Assembly (NCBI GenBank): GCA_013329455.1 | Contig: DUKF01000262.1 | Location: forward strand, 1 to 7,726 | Length of the DNA stretch: 7,726 bases | Reading direction: 5' to 3' | Origin: Methanotrichaceae archaeon | Lineage (GTDB): Archaea > Halobacteriota > Methanosarcinia > Methanotrichales > Methanotrichaceae | Shown here: piece after piece, positions 1 to 4,959 of the stretch | Position numbering within the stretch: position 1 is the stretch's first letter | Layout of the letters: the number at the start of each line of letters is the position of its first letter | The notes under the pieces: generated by a model | Seen by the model: only the letters and a program-made list of their open reading frames with translations | Database searches by the model: none | What the model was told of the DNA's origin: nothing | Position numbers and translations under genes: made by a program

Positions 1-51
1 AGCGGGGTGCGCTGTTTGACTTCGTTTCATTTCATCGAACCCTTGCGCCTT

Positions 52-77
52 GTGGCAAAGCCCGCCACCTGGTTTTT
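52..77 (+). terminator. Possible terminator of an upstream plus-strand gene
   Basis: The arms GTGGC (52-56) and GCCAC (64-68) can pair around a 7-nt loop, and a run of five T follows at 73-77. This would end a transcript entering from the left of the window. The stem is only 5 bp and the upstream gene is not visible, so this is tentative. Confidence 0.3.
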
Positions 78-236
78 CGCATCTTTCAGATCCCTTTGAC
101 ATCTCTCGCCCAACAACCCCCCATTTAATCTCACAACTGACTTTCCAGATTCGTTATTTTCCGAACCACTTCTCCCCGAGCCTGTGGTTCGTCTCCATGT
201 TCCCATTTTAATTAATTTTGACTAATCTTCTGATTT

Positions 237-252
237 GTAATTTCGCAATTAC
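237..252. promoter_or_regulatory. Inverted repeat upstream of the mch promoter
   Basis: GTAATT (237-242) and AATTAC (247-252) form a perfect inverted repeat around TCGC. It lies about 60 bp upstream of the mch TATA box, a place where archaeal activators can bind. No regulator can be named, and the repeat could be chance in an AT-rich patch. Confidence 0.25.
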
Positions 253-298
253 CACCACCTTGCACCTCTGGACTGCCTCTTTCAATTTTTTATCATCG

Positions 299-311
299 CC
301 AAACTTATATC
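299..311 (+). promoter_or_regulatory. BRE/TATA promoter of mch
   Basis: CCAAA (299-303) followed by CTTATATC (304-311) resembles the archaeal BRE plus TATA box (consensus close to CGAAANNTTTATATA). Archaeal transcription usually starts about 25 bp past the TATA centre, here near 331-334. The mch mRNA would then begin only a few bases before the GTG at 337. Confidence 0.6.
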
Positions 312-336
312 GCCTCCTGCATCTCGGTAACTCCAG

Positions 337-1320
337 GTGAGAACTCTGCAGTCGTTGAACGATCTTGGGTTAGAGGTATTCGAGGAGATGCTGGACTACG
401 CCGACGAGCTCCAGGTGGGGGTGGTCGAGCTGGAGAACGGGACGGTGGTGGCCGACGCCGGGGTGGAAGCTCAGGGAGGTATTGGGGCCGGAATCTACCT
501 CAGCAGGCTCTGCATGGCAGACCTCGCCGACGTCCAGCCGGTCCCCTACGAGATCGACGGAATCCCGCTCCCTGGGGTCCAGGTGACAACTGACCACCCC
601 GCCATCTCCTGCATGGCCTCCCAGTGCGCCATGTGGCAGATCAAGTCGGGCAACTACTTCGGCATGGCTTCGGGTCCTGCCCGAGCCCTCGCCAGAAAGA
701 CCAAGGACCTCTACGAGGCCCTGGAGTTCGAGGAGTACGCAGATGTCGGCGTCCTCTTCCTGGAGTCTGACACCCTCCCCGACAAGGAGGCTGCAGACAA
801 GATCGCTGAAGCCTGCGGCATCGACCCCGCCGATCTGAGGCTTGCGGTCGCCCCCACTGACTCAGTGGCAGGGCTCGTCCAGGTCTCGGCCCGGGTCGTG
901 GAGACGGGGCTACACAAGCTCTTCACCATGGGCTTTGACATAAGGACGATCAAGACCGGTTGGGGCAGGGCACCGATAGCCCCGGTCGTCGGCAAGGCCA
1001 CTAAATGCATGGGCGCCTCCAACGACGCCATAATCTACGGTGGCGAGACCTACTACACCGTCGATTACGAGCCCTTCGACGAGCTTCTAGGCTACCTCAA
1101 GGCGATGCCCTCTGAGACTTCCAGAGACTACGGCGCGCCCTTCTACAAGACCTTCAAAGAGTGCAACTTCGACTTCTTCAAGGTGGATCACAACGTCTTC
1201 GCCCCCGCCAAGGTCGTCATGAACGACATCAAGTCGAGACGAACCCTCGTGGCAGGCAGGCTCAACCCCGAGGTCCTCAAAGAGTCCTTCGGCTTTGAAG
1301 TTGTGAACAAAGAGAGCTGA
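337..1320 (+). CDS. mch: Methenyltetrahydromethanopterin cyclohydrolase
   Basis: Mch interconverts N5,N10-methenyl-tetrahydromethanopterin (or tetrahydrosarcinapterin) and the N5-formyl form, a step of the cytoplasmic C1 branch of methanogenesis. The 327-residue length is close to the roughly 320-residue family norm. Visible family blocks are TDHPAI (85-90), SGPARALA (112-119), VAPT (171-174), the ARVVET stretch with R186 and E189 matching the conserved active-site Arg/Glu region, GRAPIAPV (210-217), TSRDYGAPFY (261-270) and VFAPAKVVMND (287-297). The start is uncertain. An in-frame TAA at 328-330 bars any earlier start and there is no nearby ATG, leaving GTG 337, CTG 346 and TTG 355. GTG fits the promoter position. 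CTG fits a Shine-Dalgarno-like AGGTGA at 335-340 and the N-terminal length I recall for Methanosarcina Mch. The gene appears monocistronic, since the next gene is convergent. Identity is secure and only the start is open. Confidence 0.96.
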   Translation: MRTLQSLNDLGLEVFEEMLDYADELQVGVVELENGTVVADAGVEAQGGIGAGIYLSRLCMADLADVQPVPYEIDGIPLPGVQVTTDHPAISCMASQCAMWQIKSGNYFGMASGPARALARKTKDLYEALEFEEYADVGVLFLESDTLPDKEAADKIAEACGIDPADLRLAVAPTDSVAGLVQVSARVVETGLHKLFTMGFDIRTIKTGWGRAPIAPVVGKATKCMGASNDAIIYGGETYYTVDYEPFDELLGYLKAMPSETSRDYGAPFYKTFKECNFDFFKVDHNVFAPAKVVMNDIKSRRTLVAGRLNPEVLKESFGFEVVNKES

Positions 1321-1347
1321 AGATGAGGTGACAGGATCGAGATTGAA

Positions 1348-1367
1348 CCTGGGCCGAAAAACCCGGG
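1348..1367 (+). terminator. Weak hairpin after mch
   Basis: CCTGGG (1348-1353) can pair with CCCGGG (1362-1367), including one G-U pair, around an 8-nt loop. It begins 28 nt after the mch stop. No T-run follows directly. It may be a 3-prime stabilising or terminating structure. Confidence 0.25.
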
Positions 1368-1464
1368 ACTTGAGAATTGAGATAAGGCAGTTTGCCGGAG
1401 GGGAGGAAAGATGCGGAGGAGAGGGGGCTGGGTGGAGAGAGAACGAGCGGGCCGCAAATCGGTG

Positions 1465-1505
1465 CCCCTTTTTTGCCATCTTGACCGGCTCCCCCTATAT
1501 CGGTC
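1465..1505 (+). terminator. Possible T-run terminator of mch
   Basis: A C4T6 run (1465-1474) is the best oligo-T signal in the convergent gap between mch and the HTH gene, and archaeal polymerase terminates on such runs. A short inverted repeat, GACCG (1483-1487) with CGGTC (1501-1505), follows it. The stretch between about 1396 and 1440 is a polypurine tract with no recognisable gene. Confidence 0.35.
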
Positions 1506-1525
1506 GGATGTTGGCGGTCCCCTTC

Positions 1526-1732
1526 TCAGAGCAGGTCCTCCTCCTCGAAGATGAACACCTCCTCGATCGTCGATCCGAGGGCCATTGCCACCTTGTGGGC
1601 GAGCTTGAGGGACGGGTTGTACTTTCCCTTCTCCAGAAAGAGGATCGTCTCTCTTCTCACCCCCACCAGGGAGGCGAGGTCCGCCTGGGTGAGTTTGTTC
1701 CTTGCTCTCAGCTCTTTGATCCTGGTTTTCAT
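1526..1732 (-). CDS. Small XRE/Cro-family HTH transcriptional regulator
   Basis: This is a 68-residue DNA-binding protein made almost wholly of one helix-turn-helix domain of the XRE (HTH_3) type. Residues about 15-25 ([11 protein letters not shown]) form the first HTH helix and 26-36 ([11 protein letters not shown]) the recognition helix. [16 protein letters not shown] (38-53) and the acidic tail [11 protein letters not shown] are typical of this small archaeal/bacterial group. The ATG at 1732 is preferred because family members usually begin MKTRIKELR. An in-frame ATG at 1747 would add five residues. The ATG at 1732 overlaps the stop of the preceding unshifted frame (ATGA), suggesting translational coupling. 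As last gene of a three-gene operon after two membrane-protein genes, it is a candidate regulator of that operon through the repeats at 2508-2558. No ligand-binding domain is present, so any signal would have to come through a partner or through abundance. Confidence 0.93.
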   Translation of the reverse strand: MKTRIKELRARNKLTQADLASLVGVRRETILFLEKGKYNPSLKLAHKVAMALGSTIEEVFIFEEEDLL

Positions 1733-2052
1733 AAATCTGCCCCACATTTCATCCCACGTCCCCCGCCATGAGATCCAGAAGTTTCAGTCGGTCGGCCCAA
1801 AATAGGAGGAACAACAGGACGAGGGTGAGCCGCCAGGAATAAGAACGGCCATAGAGACCCTATCTTTTTCCCACTCTCGTCCGCCTCAATATCTTCTCCA
1901 CGACGCCAGAGGCGAAGCGCCATCACTGCGATGATCACAAAGCCCATCGTTATCAGGACCGAGGCATGACCTCCGTCCCTCACTCCGCCTGCCAACGGCA
2001 ACAGGAGCCCCGCTAGAACCAGCGCCAAAAACACCTTGCACTTCAGGTTCAT
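1729..2052 (-). pseudogene. Frameshifted, truncated DUF2178-like membrane protein
   Basis: This is a second copy of the small membrane protein encoded just upstream, and it is broken. From the ATG at 2052 it reads two hydrophobic helices (about residues 5-24 and 32-48) and then the polar loop ending DESGKKI, as in the intact paralog (DERTNNI). Beyond GGG at 1858-1860 the open frame gives an unrelated Pro/Gly/His-rich tail ending at 1729. Skipping one G there restores a family-like sequence, GLYGRSYSWRLTLVLLFLLF, matching the paralog's SGFVYSWHLTVGVMVALF. The shift must be exactly there, because the +1 frame has a TAG just before it (1862-1860). Even corrected, the protein stops at 1749 without a fourth helix, so damage is more than one sequencing error. 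Another possible start is the ATG at 2100, overlapping the previous stop (TGATG). DUF2178 assignment is from memory of the pattern, not a search. Confidence 0.75.
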
Positions 2053-2070
2053 ACCAATCAAACCACCATA

Positions 2071-2090
2071 TTCGAGATCGAAGTTCGAGA
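2071..2090. repeat. Short repeat between the two paralogs
   Basis: TTCGAGA occurs at 2071-2077 and again at 2084-2090, 13 bp apart. TCGAA with TTCGA around it also forms overlapping inverted repeats. It lies in the 47-bp gap between the two membrane-protein genes if the second starts at 2052. It could be an internal operator or promoter element, or merely coding sequence if that gene starts at 2100. Confidence 0.3.
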
Positions 2091-2099
2091 ATTCCCTCA

Positions 2100-2495
2100 T
2101 CACACCATGGCCTCCTTCCGAAAGAGGTACCACTGGAAGATCAGAACACTGAAGGTGGCCACCAAAATGACCATCGCAAGGGTGTTTTGCACTGTCATCG
2201 TCAGAACGCCCGCATCGTCCACCACGAAGAGGGCGACCATGACGCCGACGGTGAGGTGCCAGGAATAGACAAATCCGCTGGTTCGGATGTTATTCGTCCG
2301 TTCATCCTTATGGGGCTCATCGCCATACCTCAAGTGCCTCACCACTGGAATGATTATAAGTCCCAAACCCACAGGTGCCAGGTAGCAAACGGGTGTTAGG
2401 TGTTCCTTGGGCCAGACTTCTAGGAACGCCAGTACGATTCCTGCGAGCAAGAATAGTACTCCTGCCACCATTTGCAATTTATATTTCTGTTTCAT
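2100..2495 (-). CDS. Four-helix membrane protein, DUF2178-like
   Basis: This is a 131-residue integral membrane protein of unknown function. Hydrophobic segments lie at about residues 8-27, 36-56, 75-95 and 103-124. The middle loop (57-71) is charged and carries the DERTNNI motif, followed by YSW (77-79) at the start of helix three. That DER-x(n)-SW pattern and the size resemble the DUF2178 family, whose genes are often beside small XRE regulators. No catalytic motif is visible. The ATG at 2495 is preferred over the GTG at 2504 because the product then starts like its paralog (MKQKYK against MNLKCK) and because a TATA-like TTATAT (2524-2529) lies about 31 bp upstream. There is no clear Shine-Dalgarno site, so the mRNA may be leaderless. 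This is the first gene of a minus-strand operon with a broken paralog and an HTH regulator. A role in sensing membrane state is a guess. Confidence 0.85.
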   Translation of the reverse strand: MKQKYKLQMVAGVLFLLAGIVLAFLEVWPKEHLTPVCYLAPVGLGLIIIPVVRHLRYGDEPHKDERTNNIRTSGFVYSWHLTVGVMVALFVVDDAGVLTMTVQNTLAMVILVATFSVLIFQWYLFRKEAMV

Positions 2496-2507
2496 ACCAA
2501 CCACTGC

Positions 2508-2558
2508 ATGTTATGTATTTCTAATATAAGGTATATTAATGTTTTGTATATCTAACAT
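2508..2558 (-). promoter_or_regulatory. Promoter with paired palindromic repeats (likely operator)
   Basis: Two copies of ATGTTWTGTATWTCTAAYAT lie at 2508-2527 and 2539-2558 and match at 17 of 20 positions. They are 31 bp apart, about three helical turns. Each copy is itself an imperfect palindrome (ATGTT, 10 bp, AAYAT), and the second is perfect over 6-bp arms (2538-2543 and 2554-2559). A third inverted repeat, TAATATA-AGG-TATATTA, spans 2522-2538 and contains the probable TATA box of the minus-strand operon (TTATAT, 2529-2524). This layout is what an autoregulating HTH dimer would need. The XRE protein at 1526-1732 is the obvious candidate, though that is inference. Confidence 0.6.
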
Positions 2559-2604
2559 TATGTGAGATAACTCTAACTTAATCTGGGCGAGTGAGAGAAC
2601 CGGC

Positions 2605-2628
2605 AAGCTCCAGCACCAACCGAAGCTT
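2605..2628 (-). terminator. Hairpin downstream of the VWA gene
   Basis: GAAGCTT (2622-2628) and AAGCTCC (2605-2611) can form a 7-bp stem with one G-U pair and a 10-nt loop, starting about 24 nt after the stop of the VWA gene on its own strand. No strong T-run follows, only a C/T-rich stretch. It may terminate or stabilise that transcript. Confidence 0.25.
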
Positions 2629-2651
2629 CATATCAGTAGATAACGGCCTTC

Positions 2652-4460
2652 TCACGCCAGCGTCCCTGAAGATATCGAGAGCATCTCCTCAGGAGAGCGG
2701 AGGGCGTTAGAGGTCGCCGGGACCCAGACCGATTTGTAGTCGTCGCTGTACAAGAAGAACTCTTTTTGTGGCTTTGAGGTTGTGATAATCTCTATGATCA
2801 AGGTGTGCGGGTCAGATACCTTCCTCGCAGAGATTCTGCGGTCCCCAGGCCAGATTTTTTCGGTGATATCGGCATCCTCGGCGGTGCAATATCCATTCCA
2901 GGGAAAATCGTGATATTCGCAACCGGTCACGTAATCGCCGTCAATGTAATACTCTTGATCGGCAACGCCAGCAAAATAATCCATCTCGTTGCCAATGACC
3001 GCGAGCCGCGCCTCCTTCACCGTGCAGTCGGGAACCACTAGGGTCAGGTCGAAGTCGCTGCCGAAGGAGTACTTTATCTGGTGGTATATCCCGGCATCCT
3101 TGGCGTAATACTCGGCGGAGTTCCGGGCCGTTGACTTGTTGTAGTCGGAGACGTTCGCGCCTGTGGCGCCTATTATGTCCAACACCCTTTCGATGTCCTC
3201 AGAAAGGGCGTCTCTTGTTCCGAGGCTGAAGGGGCGGAGGCTCGTGACGACGATCGTGCCGTCTTTTGAGAGGAAAGCCCAGTCTCTCGTGCATCCACAG
3301 TTGCATTCAGAGAACCTCCAGAGGATGTGAGAGTCGTCCTCTTCTGCCACCTCGTGGACCGGTTTTATTATCTCGCCAAGAGCGCTGAGGTTAAAGTCCA
3401 AGTTCACCTTCGTCGAGGCTCCGGACCGCAGCTCTGCGACGTCCAGCAACACCCACTCGATCTTCAGGCTCTCGACAAACCCGCTCCGCCGCTTGTATGC
3501 GACCTCGGAGCCGGTCCCACCAAGCTCGAAGATCCCTGTGCTTTTGGAGCTGACGTCAAAAGAGGTCGACCAGGTCTCACCAGCCGATATGTCCCCCGCC
3601 TCCCAGGTCAGGATCTTTTTGCCCTCCTCGAGGGTCTCAGAGGTGGTCGGAACCGAATAGCCGAAAGCCTCGACCTCTCGGGGAAGGGTGTACATGACCA
3701 CGACGTCCCTTCCGAGGAGGTTGATCACCTCTTCCCCGATCGCCTCGTAGATCGATTCGAGGGCGGAGCCGTTGCAGGCTTCATAGTACCTGCCCCCGGT
3801 TGTCTCGGCCATGTCCTCCAGGCTCTTTCTCGCTTGAGAATCGGCGAGCATCAGCCCTATCGAATAGATCACTACGCCCTCGTCCCTGGCCCTGTCGGCC
3901 TGAGACCCGCGCCTCCCGCTCTGCGTGTAATCCCCGTCACCGTCGGATAGGAGGATCACGAACTTTGCGCTTCCATCCGATCCTGCGGTCGAATTCGCCG
4001 TCAATAGGTCGATCGCCCCTTTGAGCCCGCGATCCAGGTTCGTCCCCTTATCGCTGTCCACCCTTCCGATCGCTTCCAGAACCTGGGCGAAATTCTCCGT
4101 TGGGGGCATGGAAAAGTCGATACCCTCGTTCCAGCTGACAAGGCCCACCCTGTCCTTGGTGGGGTCCATCTTCATGACAAAGCCCCTGGCGGCATCGAGC
4201 CTCTTGTTCGAGGGATCGGTCTCTGTCATGCTCGCGGAGCTATCTATCGCCAGGACTACCTCCAGAGGCATCGTCTTTGGCTGGCTCTCTCCAGTGACCG
4301 TCAGGGTCACCCTTCCGACCGTGGCCCCCTTTTCCGAACCCGCCGGCCAGATCTGGTCGGGACAGACCTGATGAGATAGGGTCAGGTTCGACGCCGCCTG
4401 CCCGAGGCCGATGGCGAGGCTCAAGATCAACGCTGCCAGCAGGATCTGCCTGGGGATCAT
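2652..4460 (-). CDS. Secreted von Willebrand factor A-domain protein
   Basis: This 602-residue protein has a signal peptide (about 1-22, cut after GLGQA) and no later membrane helix or obvious anchor, so it is probably extracellular or sheath-associated. A VWA domain covers about 66-245, with an intact metal-ion adhesion site: DSSAS (D73, S75, S77), the Thr of GTNLDRG (T140) and LSDGDGD (D173). Such domains bind a divalent cation and a protein ligand. Residues about 250-350 look like a beta-rich companion domain. The C-terminal part (about 360-602) matches nothing I recognise. It holds a CxCxC cluster (C386, C388, C390), further cysteines at 479, 514 and 525, and many aromatic residues. Several N-x-S/T sequons (N25, N156, N230, N357, N436, N441) suit an S-layer-like glycoprotein. 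The start has an AGAGG site 10 nt upstream. It is divergent from the gene at 4628. The partner and process are unknown. Confidence 0.9.
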   Translation of the reverse strand: MIPRQILLAALILSLAIGLGQAASNLTLSHQVCPDQIWPAGSEKGATVGRVTLTVTGESQPKTMPLEVVLAIDSSASMTETDPSNKRLDAARGFVMKMDPTKDRVGLVSWNEGIDFSMPPTENFAQVLEAIGRVDSDKGTNLDRGLKGAIDLLTANSTAGSDGSAKFVILLSDGDGDYTQSGRRGSQADRARDEGVVIYSIGLMLADSQARKSLEDMAETTGGRYYEACNGSALESIYEAIGEEVINLLGRDVVVMYTLPREVEAFGYSVPTTSETLEEGKKILTWEAGDISAGETWSTSFDVSSKSTGIFELGGTGSEVAYKRRSGFVESLKIEWVLLDVAELRSGASTKVNLDFNLSALGEIIKPVHEVAEEDDSHILWRFSECNCGCTRDWAFLSKDGTIVVTSLRPFSLGTRDALSEDIERVLDIIGATGANVSDYNKSTARNSAEYYAKDAGIYHQIKYSFGSDFDLTLVVPDCTVKEARLAVIGNEMDYFAGVADQEYYIDGDYVTGCEYHDFPWNGYCTAEDADITEKIWPGDRRISARKVSDPHTLIIEIITTSKPQKEFFLYSDDYKSVWVPATSNALRSPEEMLSISSGTLA

Positions 4461-4470
4461 GGTGAACGTT

Positions 4471-4475
4471 CCTCT
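4471..4475 (-). promoter_or_regulatory. Ribosome-binding site of the VWA gene
   Basis: On the minus strand this reads AGAGG, complementary to the archaeal 16S rRNA tail and 10 nt from the ATG. It supports the 4460 start and shows that this gene, unlike several neighbours, is probably translated from a leadered mRNA. Confidence 0.5.
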
Positions 4476-4501
4476 TTTTGTTAGAGGCGACTTTCTTGCG
4501 T

Positions 4502-4520
4502 AAAAAGATATTCTTTATGT
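4502..4520 (-). promoter_or_regulatory. Probable TATA region of the VWA gene
   Basis: On the minus strand this AT-rich stretch reads ACATAAAGAATATCTTTTT. A TATA box here would put the transcript start near 4485 and give a leader of about 25 nt containing the AGAGG site. AAAGA and TCTTT arms form a small inverted repeat (4504-4516). The exact TATA box is not clear. Confidence 0.4.
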
Positions 4521-4593
4521 GAAGTGATCCAGGGGCGCAAAAACGTCTCTGACCCCCTAAATGCGATTTTTTCAAGGGATCATCTCAAAACCC

Positions 4594-4601
4594 TCATATA
4601 A
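4594..4601 (+). promoter_or_regulatory. TATA box of the 102-residue protein gene
   Basis: TCATATAA lies about 30 bp upstream of the ATG at 4628, so the transcript would begin only a few bases before the start codon. No Shine-Dalgarno site is seen between them, in keeping with leaderless translation. Confidence 0.5.
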
Positions 4602-4627
4602 CCCACACGAGTATCCAACCAAAAGTC

Positions 4628-4936
4628 ATGGACCAAGAAAACCACGCCCTCCAATCCGAACCGACCCCCGACCGAGCGCCAATAACCACCATCGACGACC
4701 ATGGGAACGCCTGTCGCCTTGAGGGCTCGGGCCTCGGACTCTTCGTGAACATCATGCGCATCAGCCAGCACTGGGGAAGGCCCGCTTTATACGAGGACCT
4801 CGACGAGAAGATGCAAGCAGAGGTGAGGCTCTGGGCGAAGGCCGAACTGACAGAAGAGGACGATCCAGTGGCCCACAAGGTGAGTGTGTTCTGCCTAAAG
4901 TTGATAGAGGAGTTCGAAGAGGACGGAGATCTCTAG
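4628..4936 (+). CDS. Small acidic protein of unknown function
   Basis: I do not recognise this 102-residue protein. The N-terminal 27 residues are polar and probably disordered. Residues about 28-100 look folded and mostly helical, with a central GLGLFVNIMRISQHWGRP block and an amphipathic, Glu-rich C-terminal helix (VSVFCLKLIEEFEED). There is no signal peptide, membrane helix or metal motif, so it is probably cytoplasmic. Its calling rests on a TATA box at the expected distance, a T-rich run straight after the stop, GC-rich third codon positions like the neighbouring genes, and a non-repetitive composition. A 94-codon minus-strand frame overlapping it (4594-4878) has a Ser/Trp/Arg-rich product and is taken as its shadow. 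It stands alone between a divergent VWA gene and a convergent reductase gene, so context gives no function. Confidence 0.7.
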   Translation: MDQENHALQSEPTPDRAPITTIDDHGNACRLEGSGLGLFVNIMRISQHWGRPALYEDLDEKMQAEVRLWAKAELTEEDDPVAHKVSVFCLKLIEEFEEDGDL

Positions 4937-4947
4937 TCTTTTTCTTC
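4937..4947 (+). terminator. T-rich terminator after the 102-residue protein gene
   Basis: The run TCTTTTTCTTC begins right after the TAG stop. Oligo-T runs like this stop archaeal RNA polymerase without a hairpin. The convergent reductase gene ends 23 nt after this stop, so termination here would limit antisense transcription. Confidence 0.45.
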
Positions 4948-4959
4948 AGCCCTCTATCT

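Larger units (their letters stand above)
1..336. other. Non-coding region upstream of mch
   Basis: No convincing gene is seen in this stretch. The plus strand is rich in C and T, the opposite of the purine-rich sense strand of the genes here. It holds a hairpin followed by a T-run near position 52-77, an AT-rich patch at 206-220 containing the palindrome TTAATTAA, a perfect 6-bp inverted repeat at 237-252, and the mch TATA box at 304-311. A 59-codon open frame exists on the minus strand (27-206), but its product is basic, low in hydrophobic residues and has no ribosome-binding site, so it is not called. Confidence 0.7.

Noticed and set aside
27..206. 59-codon minus-strand open frame upstream of mch
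   Set aside because: The product is basic, low in hydrophobic residues, and has no ribosome-binding site or recognisable family. It lies in a purine/pyrimidine-skewed region that yields chance frames.
1188..1745. 185-codon minus-strand open frame over the mch 3-prime end
   Set aside because: It is antisense to the conserved end of mch and overlaps the HTH gene in another frame. The product is low-complexity Arg/Gly/Pro/Ser.
1328..1771. 147-codon plus-strand open frame
   Set aside because: It lies mostly antisense to the clear HTH gene and runs through the convergent gap. The GC-rich third positions of the HTH gene explain its openness.
1861..1872. Programmed -1 frameshifting or slippage at the A5 run in the broken paralog
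   Set aside because: Restoring the family frame needs a +1 shift, and a shift at the A5 run meets the TAG at 1862-1860. Only loss of a G at 1858-1860 works, which looks like mutation or a sequencing error.
3327..3950. 207-codon plus-strand open frame inside the VWA gene
   Set aside because: It is antisense to the VWA domain, whose metal-site motifs are intact. The product has no recognisable domain.
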